Shown piece after piece: positions 17,926 through 26,355 of a stretch of DNA of 64,000 nucleotides. The stretch lies in assembly GCF_036511935.1 (NCBI RefSeq), contig NZ_AP028878.1:1426001-1490000 (forward strand), read 5' to 3'. Position 1 is the stretch's first letter. Each line of letters starts with the position of its first letter. The notes beneath the pieces were generated by a model. It was not told the DNA's origin. It searched no databases and saw only the letters and a list, made by a program, of their open reading frames with translations. Source of the stretch: Marinobacter nanhaiticus D15-8W (GTDB lineage: Bacteria > Pseudomonadota > Gammaproteobacteria > Pseudomonadales > Oleiphilaceae). The translations under genes and the position numbers were made by a program.

Positions 17926-18244
17926 ATGCAGCCTGGTCGTACGAATCACCGCTATCGGGTGTGGAGGCGATCAAGGACCATCTGGCCTTCTATCCGGATC
18001 GGGTGACGCGTATCGAAACAGCGCCGCTTTGAACGGCTTTCCATATCGGGAACATTGAGTCTGTGTCAGCTCACTCAAGCCGGCGATTGACCTGTAGACC
18101 AACCGATATAAACGAATGGCAAGCTTAGTGTAATCCTGCTGTGAACGTTCTTTTGCTAGGCTGAGTTTGAAGGCGATTTATCTATAAAAGCGACAGATCG
18201 ATGTCGCGCGATGCTTCATCAATGCTGACACAAGGAGTACAGCT

Positions 18245-18388
18245 ATGACGCTCCACCTGGAACTGGCGCCGCTGATCACCCTGGGTGCAGGCGTGGCGAT
18301 CCTGTTCTTTCCGCGTTTGCTTAACTATATCGTTGCGGCCTACCTGATCGTGCTTGGCATTCTTGGACTGCTGGGGCAGGGTTTTTGA
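18245..18388 (+). CDS. DUF3096 small membrane protein
   Basis: A 47-residue gene with a good ribosome-binding site (AAGGAG, 7 bp before ATG). The product begins MTLHLELAPLITLGAGVAIL and then reads FFPRLLNYIVAAYLIVLGIL, two hydrophobic segments joined by a PRLLNYIVA turn typical of DUF3096. It is followed 18 bp later by a strong terminator, which supports it as a real monocistronic gene. Function is unknown. Confidence 0.85.
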   Translation: MTLHLELAPLITLGAGVAILFFPRLLNYIVAAYLIVLGILGLLGQGF

Positions 18389-18406
18389 TCGTAGAGCCGG
18401 TAAATG

Positions 18407-18440
18407 AAAACCGCTACCGGGATCCGGTAGCGGTTTTTTT
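18407..18440 (+). terminator. Rho-independent terminator
   Basis: AAAACCGCTACCG / CGGTAGCGGTTTT is a perfect 13-bp stem with a 4-nt GATC tip, followed by a T-run. The A-rich left arm makes it potentially bidirectional. It ends the DUF3096 transcript. Confidence 0.92.
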
Positions 18441-18633
18441 GTGCCATCCAGAGCCGCCGATCATAGGGCTCAATTGACCGACTCCGTTTCTATTGTGATC
18501 TGGTTCGCATTTCGTTCGAGTCCTGACGCTAAAAGCGAATGGTATGCAGTAAGGTCAGAGGCAATGTATAGGGCGGCGATCCGAAAGTCGTCATAACACC
18601 GGATTCTAATAACGATGGAAACGGAGCTGTTCC

Positions 18634-19323
18634 ATGAAAGGAGTTCTCGTGCTGGCCGGTTTTTTGGTTGCTGGGCCGGTTGTAGCGGGTGATGGGTTTT
18701 ATCTTGGGGCTGGTCTCGGTGCCGGTCTGGTTGGTGCGAGCCTGGAGGAGGGCACGGTAGGGGGTGGTGACGAGGTCCTCGGGGGGCGTTTGCTGGAATC
18801 GGAGACCCGGAATTATGACTTTGAAAACGAGCAAACCTTTGCATATCGGCTTTTTGCCGGATATGCATGGAATGAGTATCTTGCGCTCGAACTGGCCTGG
18901 TTCGACTACGGCGAGACCGATGTGACGAACCGGTTCGAATTAACTTTCAGTGATGGCTCGCAGGCTTGGGGTCGTGAAGACTTTGAACTGAATACGCAAG
19001 GAGCCAGCCTGACTTCGGTATTGAGCTACCCGCTGGCTGAAGACCTCTCGATATTTGGGCGCCTTGGCGCAGCCTGGACGAAGCAGACGCAGACATACCA
19101 CCACGAGGCACTCGAACTGGATATCGCCGATGACTCGGTTCGCAATCTCGGTTCCGAAGCTTGGACGGAGGAGGTCGACGACACGCACATCGATATTGCC
19201 TATGGGCTTGGCGCGACCTACCAGTTTTCAGGTTCCTGGGCTGCACGACTTGAGGCCAACGGTGTCGAGCTGGAAAACGGCAGGGTCTTCGACGCGACTT
19301 TCAGCGTGGTCTATCGGCTCTAG
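18634..19323 (+). CDS. Outer-membrane beta-barrel protein (OmpA/OmpW-like)
   Basis: 229 residues with a signal peptide (MKGVLVLAGFLVAGPVVAG). The mature part alternates polar and hydrophobic residues in strands, has a GFYLGAGLGAGLVGASL first strand, aromatic girdles such as FAYRLFAGYAWNEYLALELA, and ends in a C-terminal aromatic-rich strand (FDATFSVVYRL). This is the pattern of small 8-strand outer-membrane barrels of the OmpA-like/outer membrane protein beta-barrel class, without an OmpA peptidoglycan-binding domain. Followed by a hairpin terminator 22 bp after the stop. Cargo or role cannot be deduced. Confidence 0.78.
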   Translation: MKGVLVLAGFLVAGPVVAGDGFYLGAGLGAGLVGASLEEGTVGGGDEVLGGRLLESETRNYDFENEQTFAYRLFAGYAWNEYLALELAWFDYGETDVTNRFELTFSDGSQAWGREDFELNTQGASLTSVLSYPLAEDLSIFGRLGAAWTKQTQTYHHEALELDIADDSVRNLGSEAWTEEVDDTHIDIAYGLGATYQFSGSWAARLEANGVELENGRVFDATFSVVYRL

Positions 19324-19345
19324 CGCTGCGATATATTACCTTGCA

Positions 19346-19387
19346 AAGAGCCGGCAGCCCGACTTGGTTGGAAGGTTGCCGGCTCTT
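19346..19387 (+). terminator. Hairpin terminator after the barrel gene
   Basis: AAGAGCCGGCAGCC pairs with GGTTGCCGGCTCTT (14 bp, one G-T pair) across a 14-nt loop; the T-tail is short (CTGGTTT). Confidence 0.75.
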
Positions 19388-19479
19388 CTGGTTTGACTGA
19401 CCCCTCTAGGGTGTCGTGAAGACGTTATTTCTGCAGCAGGACGCATCGCCGGATAGATCAGAGTGACGATCCCGTCGGA

Positions 19480-19884
19480 TCAAGGCCCGATCGTGCTCAT
19501 TTCCTCGCAGCTGTGACCATGCAGCTCCAAACCTTCGCGCAACTCGTCGGCGAGCATCGGGTGGTCGATCAGGTATTGGGCGGTTTCAGGCGTCCATTGC
19601 TCCTTGGCCTGTTTTACGATGCTATCCCATTCCTCGAATGTATAATCGCCGCGCCCCAGCCATAGCAATGCGACGACTTCCTGCTGCTGGTCCGGGTCCA
19701 GATCCTTAACGATGGTTTCGAATTCCTGGTAACTGGTGTTGTCGCCGTGGTCGGCCAGCATTTCCTGGGTCCAGTCGTCTCCGGCATTGCCGCCTTCCTC
19801 GGGAAGGCCGGCCTGTTCCTTCGCATGGAAACTCTGGGCCAGCTCAATCAGGCGACAGACGGTCTCCGGGTTTACTTGCAACAT
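19480..19884 (-). CDS. DUF3775 domain protein
   Basis: 134 residues from the ATG at 19884, chosen because AAGGAG sits 7 bp upstream; an upstream in-frame start would add ten unconserved residues. The product is acidic and soluble. DUF3775 features include LQVNPETVCRLIELAQSFHA, then WTQEMLADHGDNTSYQEF, ALLWLGRGDYTFEEW and TAQYLIDHPMLADELREGL. The function of the family is unknown. It stands alone, convergent with the barrel gene and divergent from the DUF2252 gene. Confidence 0.85.
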   Translation of the reverse strand: MLQVNPETVCRLIELAQSFHAKEQAGLPEEGGNAGDDWTQEMLADHGDNTSYQEFETIVKDLDPDQQQEVVALLWLGRGDYTFEEWDSIVKQAKEQWTPETAQYLIDHPMLADELREGLELHGHSCEEMSTIGP

Positions 19885-20058
19885 AGGCGCTCCTTTTCCA
19901 TCGTTTTTGCTCAAGGGTCTCTCTAACTTATGGCCCCCTTCATCCGGATTTCAACTGTCCAGTTTTTATAGAGGCTGATAGGGTGTTTAAGACATGCAGA
20001 GGACGCGAGTTTTACAAGCCGGTTAAACGCCATTCGATTAAGGGAGCCGTGACACTGA

Positions 20059-21363
20059 ATGCTGAAGGAACTGACCCTGCATAACCGTGCCCAGCAAGTC
20101 ATCCAGGCGATATCCGACAACAACGAGGATCGGGATGGCGCCCCCCGCAAACGCAAGTTCGACGCCATGGCCGAGTCCCCGTACCGGTTTTTTCGCGGTA
20201 CTAGCCATCTGTTCTGGCAGGATATGTATCACGATTGGCGCTTTGTGTTGTTTGGCGGTGTGTCTTCCACCCAGACGTGGATCCAGGGTGACGCCCATGT
20301 CTACAACTTCGGTGCCTTCGCCAATCATGAAGGTGAAGTGATCTATGGCCTCGACGACTTCGACGACGCCATCGTCAGTGACTATCAGTATGACCTCTGG
20401 CGACTGGCGATCAGCCTTGTATTGGACAGCCGCGCCAACGGTGATTTCGACGCCTCGGACATCGCCAAGGCGGTGAAGGTCCTGGCCAGGTCTTACCTGC
20501 ACGCCGCCACCCGCTACGAGGCGAACGACCTGGACAAAGAGGTCCATTTCACGGCCGACACCGCTGGCAAGCCGCTGAAGGAATTCCTAAAGAAAGTCGC
20601 GAAGAAGAAGGACCGCCAACGCATGCTGGGCAAATGGACCCGGGTCCAGAAAAACGGCAAGCGCGTGTTCGACGCGACCAAGCCCAAGCTCAGGCGCCTG
20701 TCGCCGCAAGCCCGCAAACAATTCATGGCGGCATTCGAGGCGTATCGCAAGACGCGCGAAGGCGGTGACTCGGAGTTCTTTCGGGTCAAGGATGTGGTGC
20801 GCCGGATAAAGGCGGGCACGGGTTCGCTGGGCACACCACGGTTCTACGTCCTGATAGAAGGGCCCGGCGGCGAGGAACACGACGACGTGATCCTCGACAT
20901 CAAGCAGCAGGATGGGCCGTCAGTGTTGGAGGCCATGTCGCCGGAGGAGCGTAAGGTCTATGACGACACCTATGAGAATGAGGGCATCCGCCACGCTCGT
21001 GCCTTCCGCGCGCTGGCTGAGCATCCAGACCGTTATCTGGGATGGCTGACGATGGATGGTGGTGTCTTCTCGGTACGTGAGCGCTCACCCTTCAAAGATG
21101 ACTTCCCGACCCACAAACTCGATAAGAAAAAAGACCTGAAGAAAATGGCGGCCCTCTGGGGCGAGATTCTGGCGACTGAGCACAAGCGGGCGAGCCGTAC
21201 CCTGAATCCGGACGAGCCCTTCCTGTTCGAGCAAGGCGTGCAGGCGAAGGTCGAGGACCGGGAAGATGACTTCGTCCGCCTGGTGCTTTCTGTTGCTGAG
21301 GACTATGCGGATTGTGTAGAAGTGGATTACCGGTGTTTCCTGGAAGCGTTTGGTCTTGGCTGA
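20059..21363 (+). CDS. DUF2252 family protein, kinase-like loops
   Basis: 434 residues. The N-terminal half carries KFDAMAESPYRFFRGTSHLF, then WIQGDAHVYNFGAFA (GDAHVYNFG at 77-85) and YGLDDFDDAIVSDYQYDLWR (Asp99-Asp103). These resemble the catalytic (GDxHxxN) and metal-binding (DxD-like) loops of aminoglycoside-phosphotransferase-type kinases; the resemblance is my inference. The rest is charged and Lys-rich, ending in YRCFLEAFGLG. The substrate is unknown. The start has AGGGAG 13 bp upstream, a little far. The next gene starts 117 bp downstream on the same strand and could be cotranscribed. Confidence 0.82.
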   Translation: MLKELTLHNRAQQVIQAISDNNEDRDGAPRKRKFDAMAESPYRFFRGTSHLFWQDMYHDWRFVLFGGVSSTQTWIQGDAHVYNFGAFANHEGEVIYGLDDFDDAIVSDYQYDLWRLAISLVLDSRANGDFDASDIAKAVKVLARSYLHAATRYEANDLDKEVHFTADTAGKPLKEFLKKVAKKKDRQRMLGKWTRVQKNGKRVFDATKPKLRRLSPQARKQFMAAFEAYRKTREGGDSEFFRVKDVVRRIKAGTGSLGTPRFYVLIEGPGGEEHDDVILDIKQQDGPSVLEAMSPEERKVYDDTYENEGIRHARAFRALAEHPDRYLGWLTMDGGVFSVRERSPFKDDFPTHKLDKKKDLKKMAALWGEILATEHKRASRTLNPDEPFLFEQGVQAKVEDREDDFVRLVLSVAEDYADCVEVDYRCFLEAFGLG

Positions 21364-21480
21364 GCGGACAGGCGCCAGACGGTCTGGCCAGGCCCAAGCG
21401 TCGGCAAGGGCGGCCGTCTTGCGTTAAGGCAGCCACCGCCAGCTTCTGTGATAAGGTGAGAAGCGAATTCAAGACAACGG

Positions 21481-22152
21481 ATGCCTTGGATGCGTTTCAG
21501 GATTACCCACCAGCGAATTACCCTTACCCTGCAACTGGTCCTGCTGTCCCAGGCGCTGTTCGCGTTGTGGGAAATGCAGTGGGTAACTGCTGGCTTTACC
21601 CTGTTGATCATCGGCATTACGTTCTTTCCCGTCCTGCTTGAACGCCGATTCCGGATCTTTATTCCTCCGCAGATGCAACTTCTGGCCATCGCCTTTGTCT
21701 TCGCGGCGCTGTTCCTGGGGGAGGTTCGCGATTATTACATCCGTTTCTGGTGGTGGGACATCGTTCTCCATACCAGTTCCGGCTTCTTGCTGGGGATCGT
21801 CGGGTTCCTGCTGGTGCATATCCTCAACGAGACCGACCGTGTGGACGTCCATCTGCGGCCCGGTTTCGTGGCCTTTTTCGCTTTCCTCTTCGCCCTCGGG
21901 TTCGGTGCGATCTGGGAAATCTTCGAGTTCACCATGGATCAGGTTTTCGGCATGAACATGCAGAAGGCGATGCTAGGCGACCCATCCGGTCTGACCGACA
22001 CCATGTGGGACCTGATCGTCGATACCATCGGCGCTTTGGTGATCTCGATCCTGGGCTGGCACTACCTGAAACACGGGCGCCGGGTGTCGTTCCTCGAGCG
22101 CTGGATCAATTCGTTCATCGAGCGGAATCCCCGGTTTTTCGGCGGCTCCTGA
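21481..22152 (+). CDS. YjdF/DUF2238-like inner-membrane protein
   Basis: 223 residues with about six membrane helices. It carries the family hallmarks EVRDYYIRFWWWDIVLHTSS near residue 80 and GFGAIWEIFEFTMDQVFGMN near 140, followed by DTMWDLIVDTIGALV. Acidic and aromatic residues inside the helices suggest an enzyme or transporter, but none is established. The ribosome-binding site is weak and an ATG at 21490 is an alternative start. It converges on the DUF2721 gene, with 14 bp between the stop codons. Confidence 0.85.
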   Translation: MPWMRFRITHQRITLTLQLVLLSQALFALWEMQWVTAGFTLLIIGITFFPVLLERRFRIFIPPQMQLLAIAFVFAALFLGEVRDYYIRFWWWDIVLHTSSGFLLGIVGFLLVHILNETDRVDVHLRPGFVAFFAFLFALGFGAIWEIFEFTMDQVFGMNMQKAMLGDPSGLTDTMWDLIVDTIGALVISILGWHYLKHGRRVSFLERWINSFIERNPRFFGGS

Positions 22153-22166
22153 CGCTGGTCTGTAGA

Positions 22167-22565
22167 CTAACCTCGCTGTTGCCGTGCCTCGAAATCTTCA
22201 AGCTCCACATTGATGGCGTCGGTGGAAATGATGATCTCGTAGAGCGAGTACAGCAGAGACAGGGAGAGAAGCACCAGACTGGCGCCGAAGCAGATCACCC
22301 CCAAGGTATGGGCGCCAAGGAACAGCCCGAACATCGAAACCGTGCAGAGCAGGAAGCTCAACACGCCGGTCGCCTGCATGCGTTTGACCAGGACGATGCG
22401 CTTACGCAGCGTGCCGAACTGGCGAGCGATGATCTGCTGGTCTCTCTCGCTTTCCATTTGCTTGAGCTGACGGATCAGCTGGGCCAGCACCAGGAAACGG
22501 TTGGTGTACGCAAGGAGCAGCAGGGAAATGGCGGGGAACAGCAGGGCCGGGGTAGTCAGGTTCAA
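22167..22565 (-). CDS. DUF2721 membrane protein
   Basis: 132 residues: an N-terminal helix (about 5-25, TPALLFPAISLLLLAYTNRF), a basic/amphipathic middle (LKQMESERDQQIIARQFGTL), then two helices (about 65-110) and an acidic tail with IISTDAINVELEDFE. This is the DUF2721 pattern. Function is unknown. It lies alone on the minus strand between two unrelated genes. Confidence 0.83.
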   Translation of the reverse strand: MNLTTPALLFPAISLLLLAYTNRFLVLAQLIRQLKQMESERDQQIIARQFGTLRKRIVLVKRMQATGVLSFLLCTVSMFGLFLGAHTLGVICFGASLVLLSLSLLYSLYEIIISTDAINVELEDFEARQQRG

Positions 22566-22751
22566 TGGGACGTCCTCTACGTGAGTCGGGCAATCAAGTA
22601 CCCAATCCTATCCCAGGGCATGGCTTTTTATCGACTTTCCTTCTGTCGATCACGCAGGGCCTGATTCGTTCTAAGTGAACTCAGTCACCCAGGACGACGT
22701 AAGCGATGATCGCTCTCGGCTTCAGACCCTGGTTTTCAGCCCCGACGTCGA

Positions 22752-24014
22752 TCAAAGCAACTTGTCGATCTCGATAGCCTCCGCCATGGCCCGATAGCCC
22801 TCATCCCCGGGATGCAAATGGTCCCCGGAATCGTAAGCAGGCAGAAAGCGCTGTGGATCTTTTGGGTCCCGGGTGGCCTTGTCGAAATCAATCACCGCGT
22901 CGAATTCCCCGGACGTACGAATCCACTCGTTGACCGCCTGGCGGATTTTCTCCTTGGTCTCGGAGTAGTAACCCACCATGGGCGTCTCATCAAGCGCTCC
23001 CTTGAATGGGGTCAGCGTGGCGCCAATAATGCGCACATCCTGCATATGGGCCTGGGCGATAAGCTGCCGATAGGCGGCGATCAACTGGTCGGCCGTCACC
23101 GGCTCCTTGTTTGGTGCCAGGGGGATGCCGGGCCAGCCGATGTCATTGATACCCATAAGCACGATCACGCTTTTCACGCCCGGTTGAGCCAGCACATCCC
23201 GTTCGAAGCGCGCCAAGGCATTCTCACCCATACGGTTGCTGAGCAATCGCGCGCCGGAGATGCCGGCGTTGATTACCGCAATATCTTTCCCAGCCAGGCG
23301 CTCTGTCAGGAAGTCCGGCCAGCGGTGGTTGGCGTTCAGGCTCGAGCCATTGCCGTTGGTAATCGAATCGCCGAAGGCCGCAACGGCGCCCTGGCCTCGG
23401 GGCGCGTCCACCGCGATACGGGTCAGGAAGAATCGCGCTGTCAGCGGTGATTCGGCGTCGATGGTGGGCTCAGCCGTCTCGTTGCCCTGAACCACGTATG
23501 TGGTGTGCAGGCCGTCCCAATGGAAGGTGGACGGCGGTGTGGGTTCGGGCAGATAGAGGCTCACCGCAAGGGACGCCTGCGCTTCGACAGCCAGTTCCAC
23601 CGGATCGCTGACGACCTTGGCGCCTGGCGGAATGGTGATTTCCTGTGCGCCGGAGAAGGTCACCGGCCGGTCCAACGCGGGGACGATTCTGGCGCCGCCC
23701 TCGGAACGCGCCAGACGGGCTTCGCCGATGACCAATGGCTCGTCGCCATATTGGTTGGATACGGTGATCCGCACACGATCACCGCCCAGGCTGACCTGGG
23801 TTACCTGGCGTACCGTCTGGTTCCAGAACTGGAAGGGCGTGCGTGTCGGCAACGCGAAATCGCCCTCCCAGGTCGGCTGCGGACTGGCGGACCATGTCGT
23901 GATCCAGTGGGTATCGCCATTGGTCTCAGCAAAAACGGATTGCGAGCACAATAGCAACGCGAGGAACGCTGTGAGTAAGCGCTGTGTCAGGAAACGGGGA
24001 CGGTGTGCGGTCAT
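22752..24014 (-). CDS. Secreted SGNH/GDSL-family hydrolase
   Basis: 420 residues with a signal peptide (about 1-28, ending SQSVFA). The N-terminal domain (WITTWSASPQPTWEG to about 190) is the beta-rich module common to large SGNH enzymes. The catalytic domain has block I FGDSITNGNG (nucleophile Ser), block II NAGISGARLL (Gly), block III MGINDIG (Asn) and block V DHLHPGDEG (Asp, His). It is probably a periplasmic or secreted esterase/lipase-like enzyme; the substrate is unknown. The ATG at 24014 is preferred over an upstream TTG because GGAGAAG precedes it. Confidence 0.88.
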   Translation of the reverse strand: MTAHRPRFLTQRLLTAFLALLLCSQSVFAETNGDTHWITTWSASPQPTWEGDFALPTRTPFQFWNQTVRQVTQVSLGGDRVRITVSNQYGDEPLVIGEARLARSEGGARIVPALDRPVTFSGAQEITIPPGAKVVSDPVELAVEAQASLAVSLYLPEPTPPSTFHWDGLHTTYVVQGNETAEPTIDAESPLTARFFLTRIAVDAPRGQGAVAAFGDSITNGNGSSLNANHRWPDFLTERLAGKDIAVINAGISGARLLSNRMGENALARFERDVLAQPGVKSVIVLMGINDIGWPGIPLAPNKEPVTADQLIAAYRQLIAQAHMQDVRIIGATLTPFKGALDETPMVGYYSETKEKIRQAVNEWIRTSGEFDAVIDFDKATRDPKDPQRFLPAYDSGDHLHPGDEGYRAMAEAIEIDKLL

Positions 24015-24054
24015 GACGTCTTCTCCAGGCAATATCGACGATGGGTACGTTGGG

Positions 24055-25284
24055 TCAGTCGCAGGGACAGGCCGACTGCAATTTCACTTGCGAAATTCGG
24101 GCTGATCGCTCCAGGTGCAGGCTCAATAGTGCCGTGGCCAAGGCCGCGAGGGGCACCAACGCCGCAACCCAGGGGATCGAGGCAAGGCCCGGCCCCTGGT
24201 CGATAACTGCACCACCGAGCCACGCGCCAATCGCATTACCCAGGTTGAAGGCAGCAATATTGAAGCTTGAGGCCAGGCTCTGGCCGGCGCCTTCGGCCTT
24301 GGACAGCACCCACATCTGCAACGGCGGTACGGTTGCGAACGCGGCGATGCCCATTAGCCCGACGAACAGCACCGCGAGTACCTTGCTGTGTATGGCAAAG
24401 GTCATCAGCCCCAGGACGGCGGCCAGTATCAGCAAGCTCCCCAGGACCGTCAGGACGAGTTTCCGGTCAGCCAGGCGTCCACCGAGAAGGTTGCCGACGA
24501 TCAGGCCTCCACCGAAGACCAGCAGAATGGGTGAAACGGCTGAGTCGGCGAAGCCAGTGATCTCCGTCAGGATGGGCGCGATATAGGTAAACACGGCGAA
24601 CATGCCGCCGAAGCCGAGCACGGTGGTCAGCAGGCCCAGCAACACCGGCGCCCGCCCCAGGGCCCGGAGATCCGCTCGCCAGTCCGGCTTTTCCGGCGTT
24701 GCCTTGTCGCGGGGTACGAAGGCAGCAATCACGGCGAGGGCGATCAGTCCAACCGCTGTAACGGCCCAGAAGGTCGCACGCCAGCCGCATGCCTGACCCA
24801 GCCAGGTACCGAAAGGGACGCCCAGGATGTTGGCGACCGTCAGCCCGGTGAACATGACGGCGATAGCGGAGGCCTTGCGGTCCGGCGCTACGAGACCTGT
24901 AGCCACGATGGAACCGACGCCAAAGAAGGTGCCGTGGGCGAAGGCTGTTATCACCCGCGCGAGCATCAGCACTTCATAGTTCGGCGCCAGGGCGCAAGCC
25001 AGGTTGCCGAGGGTAAAGATCACCATGAGCACCAATAGCGTCTGTTTCCGCCGCCAGGCTGCGGTCAGCGCGGTCATCACCGGGGCGCCAACCACGACCC
25101 CCAGGGCATAGCCGGAAATCAGCATTCCGGCAGCGGGAATGGAGACGACGAGGTCCGCACTGACTTCCAGCAGCAATCCCATGATGACGAATTCACTGAC
25201 GCCAATGCCAAAGGCGCCGGCGGTCAGGGCAAGCAGTGCCAAAGGCAGAGGCTGCTTCTCTGTGGCAACGGCGGAGGTGGTCAT
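24055..25284 (-). CDS. MFS transporter, DHA1/AraJ-like
   Basis: 409 residues with twelve predicted helices. The first carries LTAGAFGIGVSEFVIMGLLL, and the segment after helix 2 the MFS motif A-like GAPVMTALTAAWRRKQTLL. It resembles AraJ/PbuE-type efflux permeases for sugars, purines or drugs. AGGAGG precedes the ATG. Divergent from a LysR regulator with a 165-bp gap, a typical regulator-pump pair. It shares overall design with a second MFS gene at 55.2-56.4 kb. Confidence 0.88.
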   Translation of the reverse strand: MTTSAVATEKQPLPLALLALTAGAFGIGVSEFVIMGLLLEVSADLVVSIPAAGMLISGYALGVVVGAPVMTALTAAWRRKQTLLVLMVIFTLGNLACALAPNYEVLMLARVITAFAHGTFFGVGSIVATGLVAPDRKASAIAVMFTGLTVANILGVPFGTWLGQACGWRATFWAVTAVGLIALAVIAAFVPRDKATPEKPDWRADLRALGRAPVLLGLLTTVLGFGGMFAVFTYIAPILTEITGFADSAVSPILLVFGGGLIVGNLLGGRLADRKLVLTVLGSLLILAAVLGLMTFAIHSKVLAVLFVGLMGIAAFATVPPLQMWVLSKAEGAGQSLASSFNIAAFNLGNAIGAWLGGAVIDQGPGLASIPWVAALVPLAALATALLSLHLERSARISQVKLQSACPCD

Positions 25285-25449
25285 TGTGACGACCTCCTGT
25301 GGGAAATGATGGGATACACAATCCGCTCCTCTTGGGTCGAATGGATAGCTGTGTTCACGGGGTTAACAGCGTTGAGCGCTATTGTGCGGATGGGGAACGG
25401 TGGTGATAATTGGGCTGGGCTATAAAACTCTTTTAAGCAAAATTTGAAA

Positions 25450-26355
25450 ATGAGCAACCTCAACGACCTGCGGCTCTTTGTCGAAGCCGCCCGCCAAGGT
25501 TCCCTGCGTGCCGCCGCGCGCAAGCTCGAACGCACGCCGGCAGCGGCCAGCGCAGCCCTGAAACGACTCGAAGCGGAACTGGGTGTAAAGCTGATCGAGC
25601 GCAATACCCGACACTTGAGATTGACCCCGGAAGGTCAGTTGTACCGGGAGCGGATCGCAGCTGGGCTGGCACTGATCGACGAAGCCCGCCACGCCATGCA
25701 CTACGACTGCGCTGAGATCAGCGGCGAGATTCGGGTCACCACTCCGGTGGATTTCGCGCACCAGTTCCTGCGGCCGCTAATGAATGAATTCCAGTGTCTG
25801 CATCCTCAGGTCAGCTTCGTCACGCAGGTGGGTGATTCACTGAGCGATCTGGTCTCGGAGCCGCTGGATGTTGCTATCCGCTACGGCGAACTGCCTGATT
25901 CAGCTCTCGTCGCCCGGCGACTGCTGGAAAACTCCCGACTGGTGCTGGGCTCCCCGGACTACTTCGAGCGTCATGGCTACCCCGCTCACCCCAACGATCT
26001 GCTAAATCACAACTGCCTGATCTACCAGAGTCGCGGTCAGGCCTATCGCCGTTGGTCGTTCCAGCGAAGTGGCGAAACCGTGGTGGTCGAGGTGAATGGC
26101 GATCGCACGTGCAACGACGGAGCAATGGTGAGGGAGTGGTTGCTGGACGGGGTAGGGGTGGCGTATATCAGCGAGCTGGACAGCCGGGCCGACCTGACCG
26201 CCGGCCGGCTGGTTCCGGCGTTCAAAGGCTGGCTGGGCGATTCGGTCCCCATCAGCGCCGTCTACCCGGGAACCGGCCCCAGGCCGGTCCGGGTGAAGCG
26301 CTTTGTCGAGTTTCTCGAGGAAAGGCTGGCAAACGCGCGTTCTGCTACGCCCTGA
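25450..26355 (+). CDS. LysR-type transcriptional regulator
   Basis: 301 residues from ATG 25450 (a TTG two codons earlier is an alternative). Winged helix-turn-helix at 1-60 ([20 protein letters not shown]), a linker helix, then the LysR substrate-binding domain (about 90-295) with [20 protein letters not shown] and [19 protein letters not shown]. It belongs to the DsdC/AaeR-like branch common in pump regulators. It probably controls the divergent MFS gene. Its last 11 bp overlap the convergent chemoreceptor gene. Confidence 0.9.
   Translation: MSNLNDLRLFVEAARQGSLRAAARKLERTPAAASAALKRLEAELGVKLIERNTRHLRLTPEGQLYRERIAAGLALIDEARHAMHYDCAEISGEIRVTTPVDFAHQFLRPLMNEFQCLHPQVSFVTQVGDSLSDLVSEPLDVAIRYGELPDSALVARRLLENSRLVLGSPDYFERHGYPAHPNDLLNHNCLIYQSRGQAYRRWSFQRSGETVVVEVNGDRTCNDGAMVREWLLDGVGVAYISELDSRADLTAGRLVPAFKGWLGDSVPISAVYPGTGPRPVRVKRFVEFLEERLANARSATP

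Larger units (their letters stand above)
16349..18032 (+). pseudogene. DUF427 protein gene interrupted by an IS element
   Basis: The 5' part (16349-16613) encodes MTDAQHDHPHAISIEPSTHR through CPFKGDATYFSIPAGGERSE; the 3' part (17926-18032) resumes with NAAWSYESPLSGVEAIKDHL and ends FYPDRVTRIETAPL. Removing the element and one copy of its 3-bp target duplication joins the parts in frame to 372 bases, 123 residues, with the typical DUF427 order of CPFKG, then ENAAWSYE, then KDHLAFYPDRV. AGGGAG precedes the ATG. The family is small, often said to be beta-rich, and has no firm function. The insertion removes the C-terminal third, so the copy is probably inactive. Confidence 0.92.
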
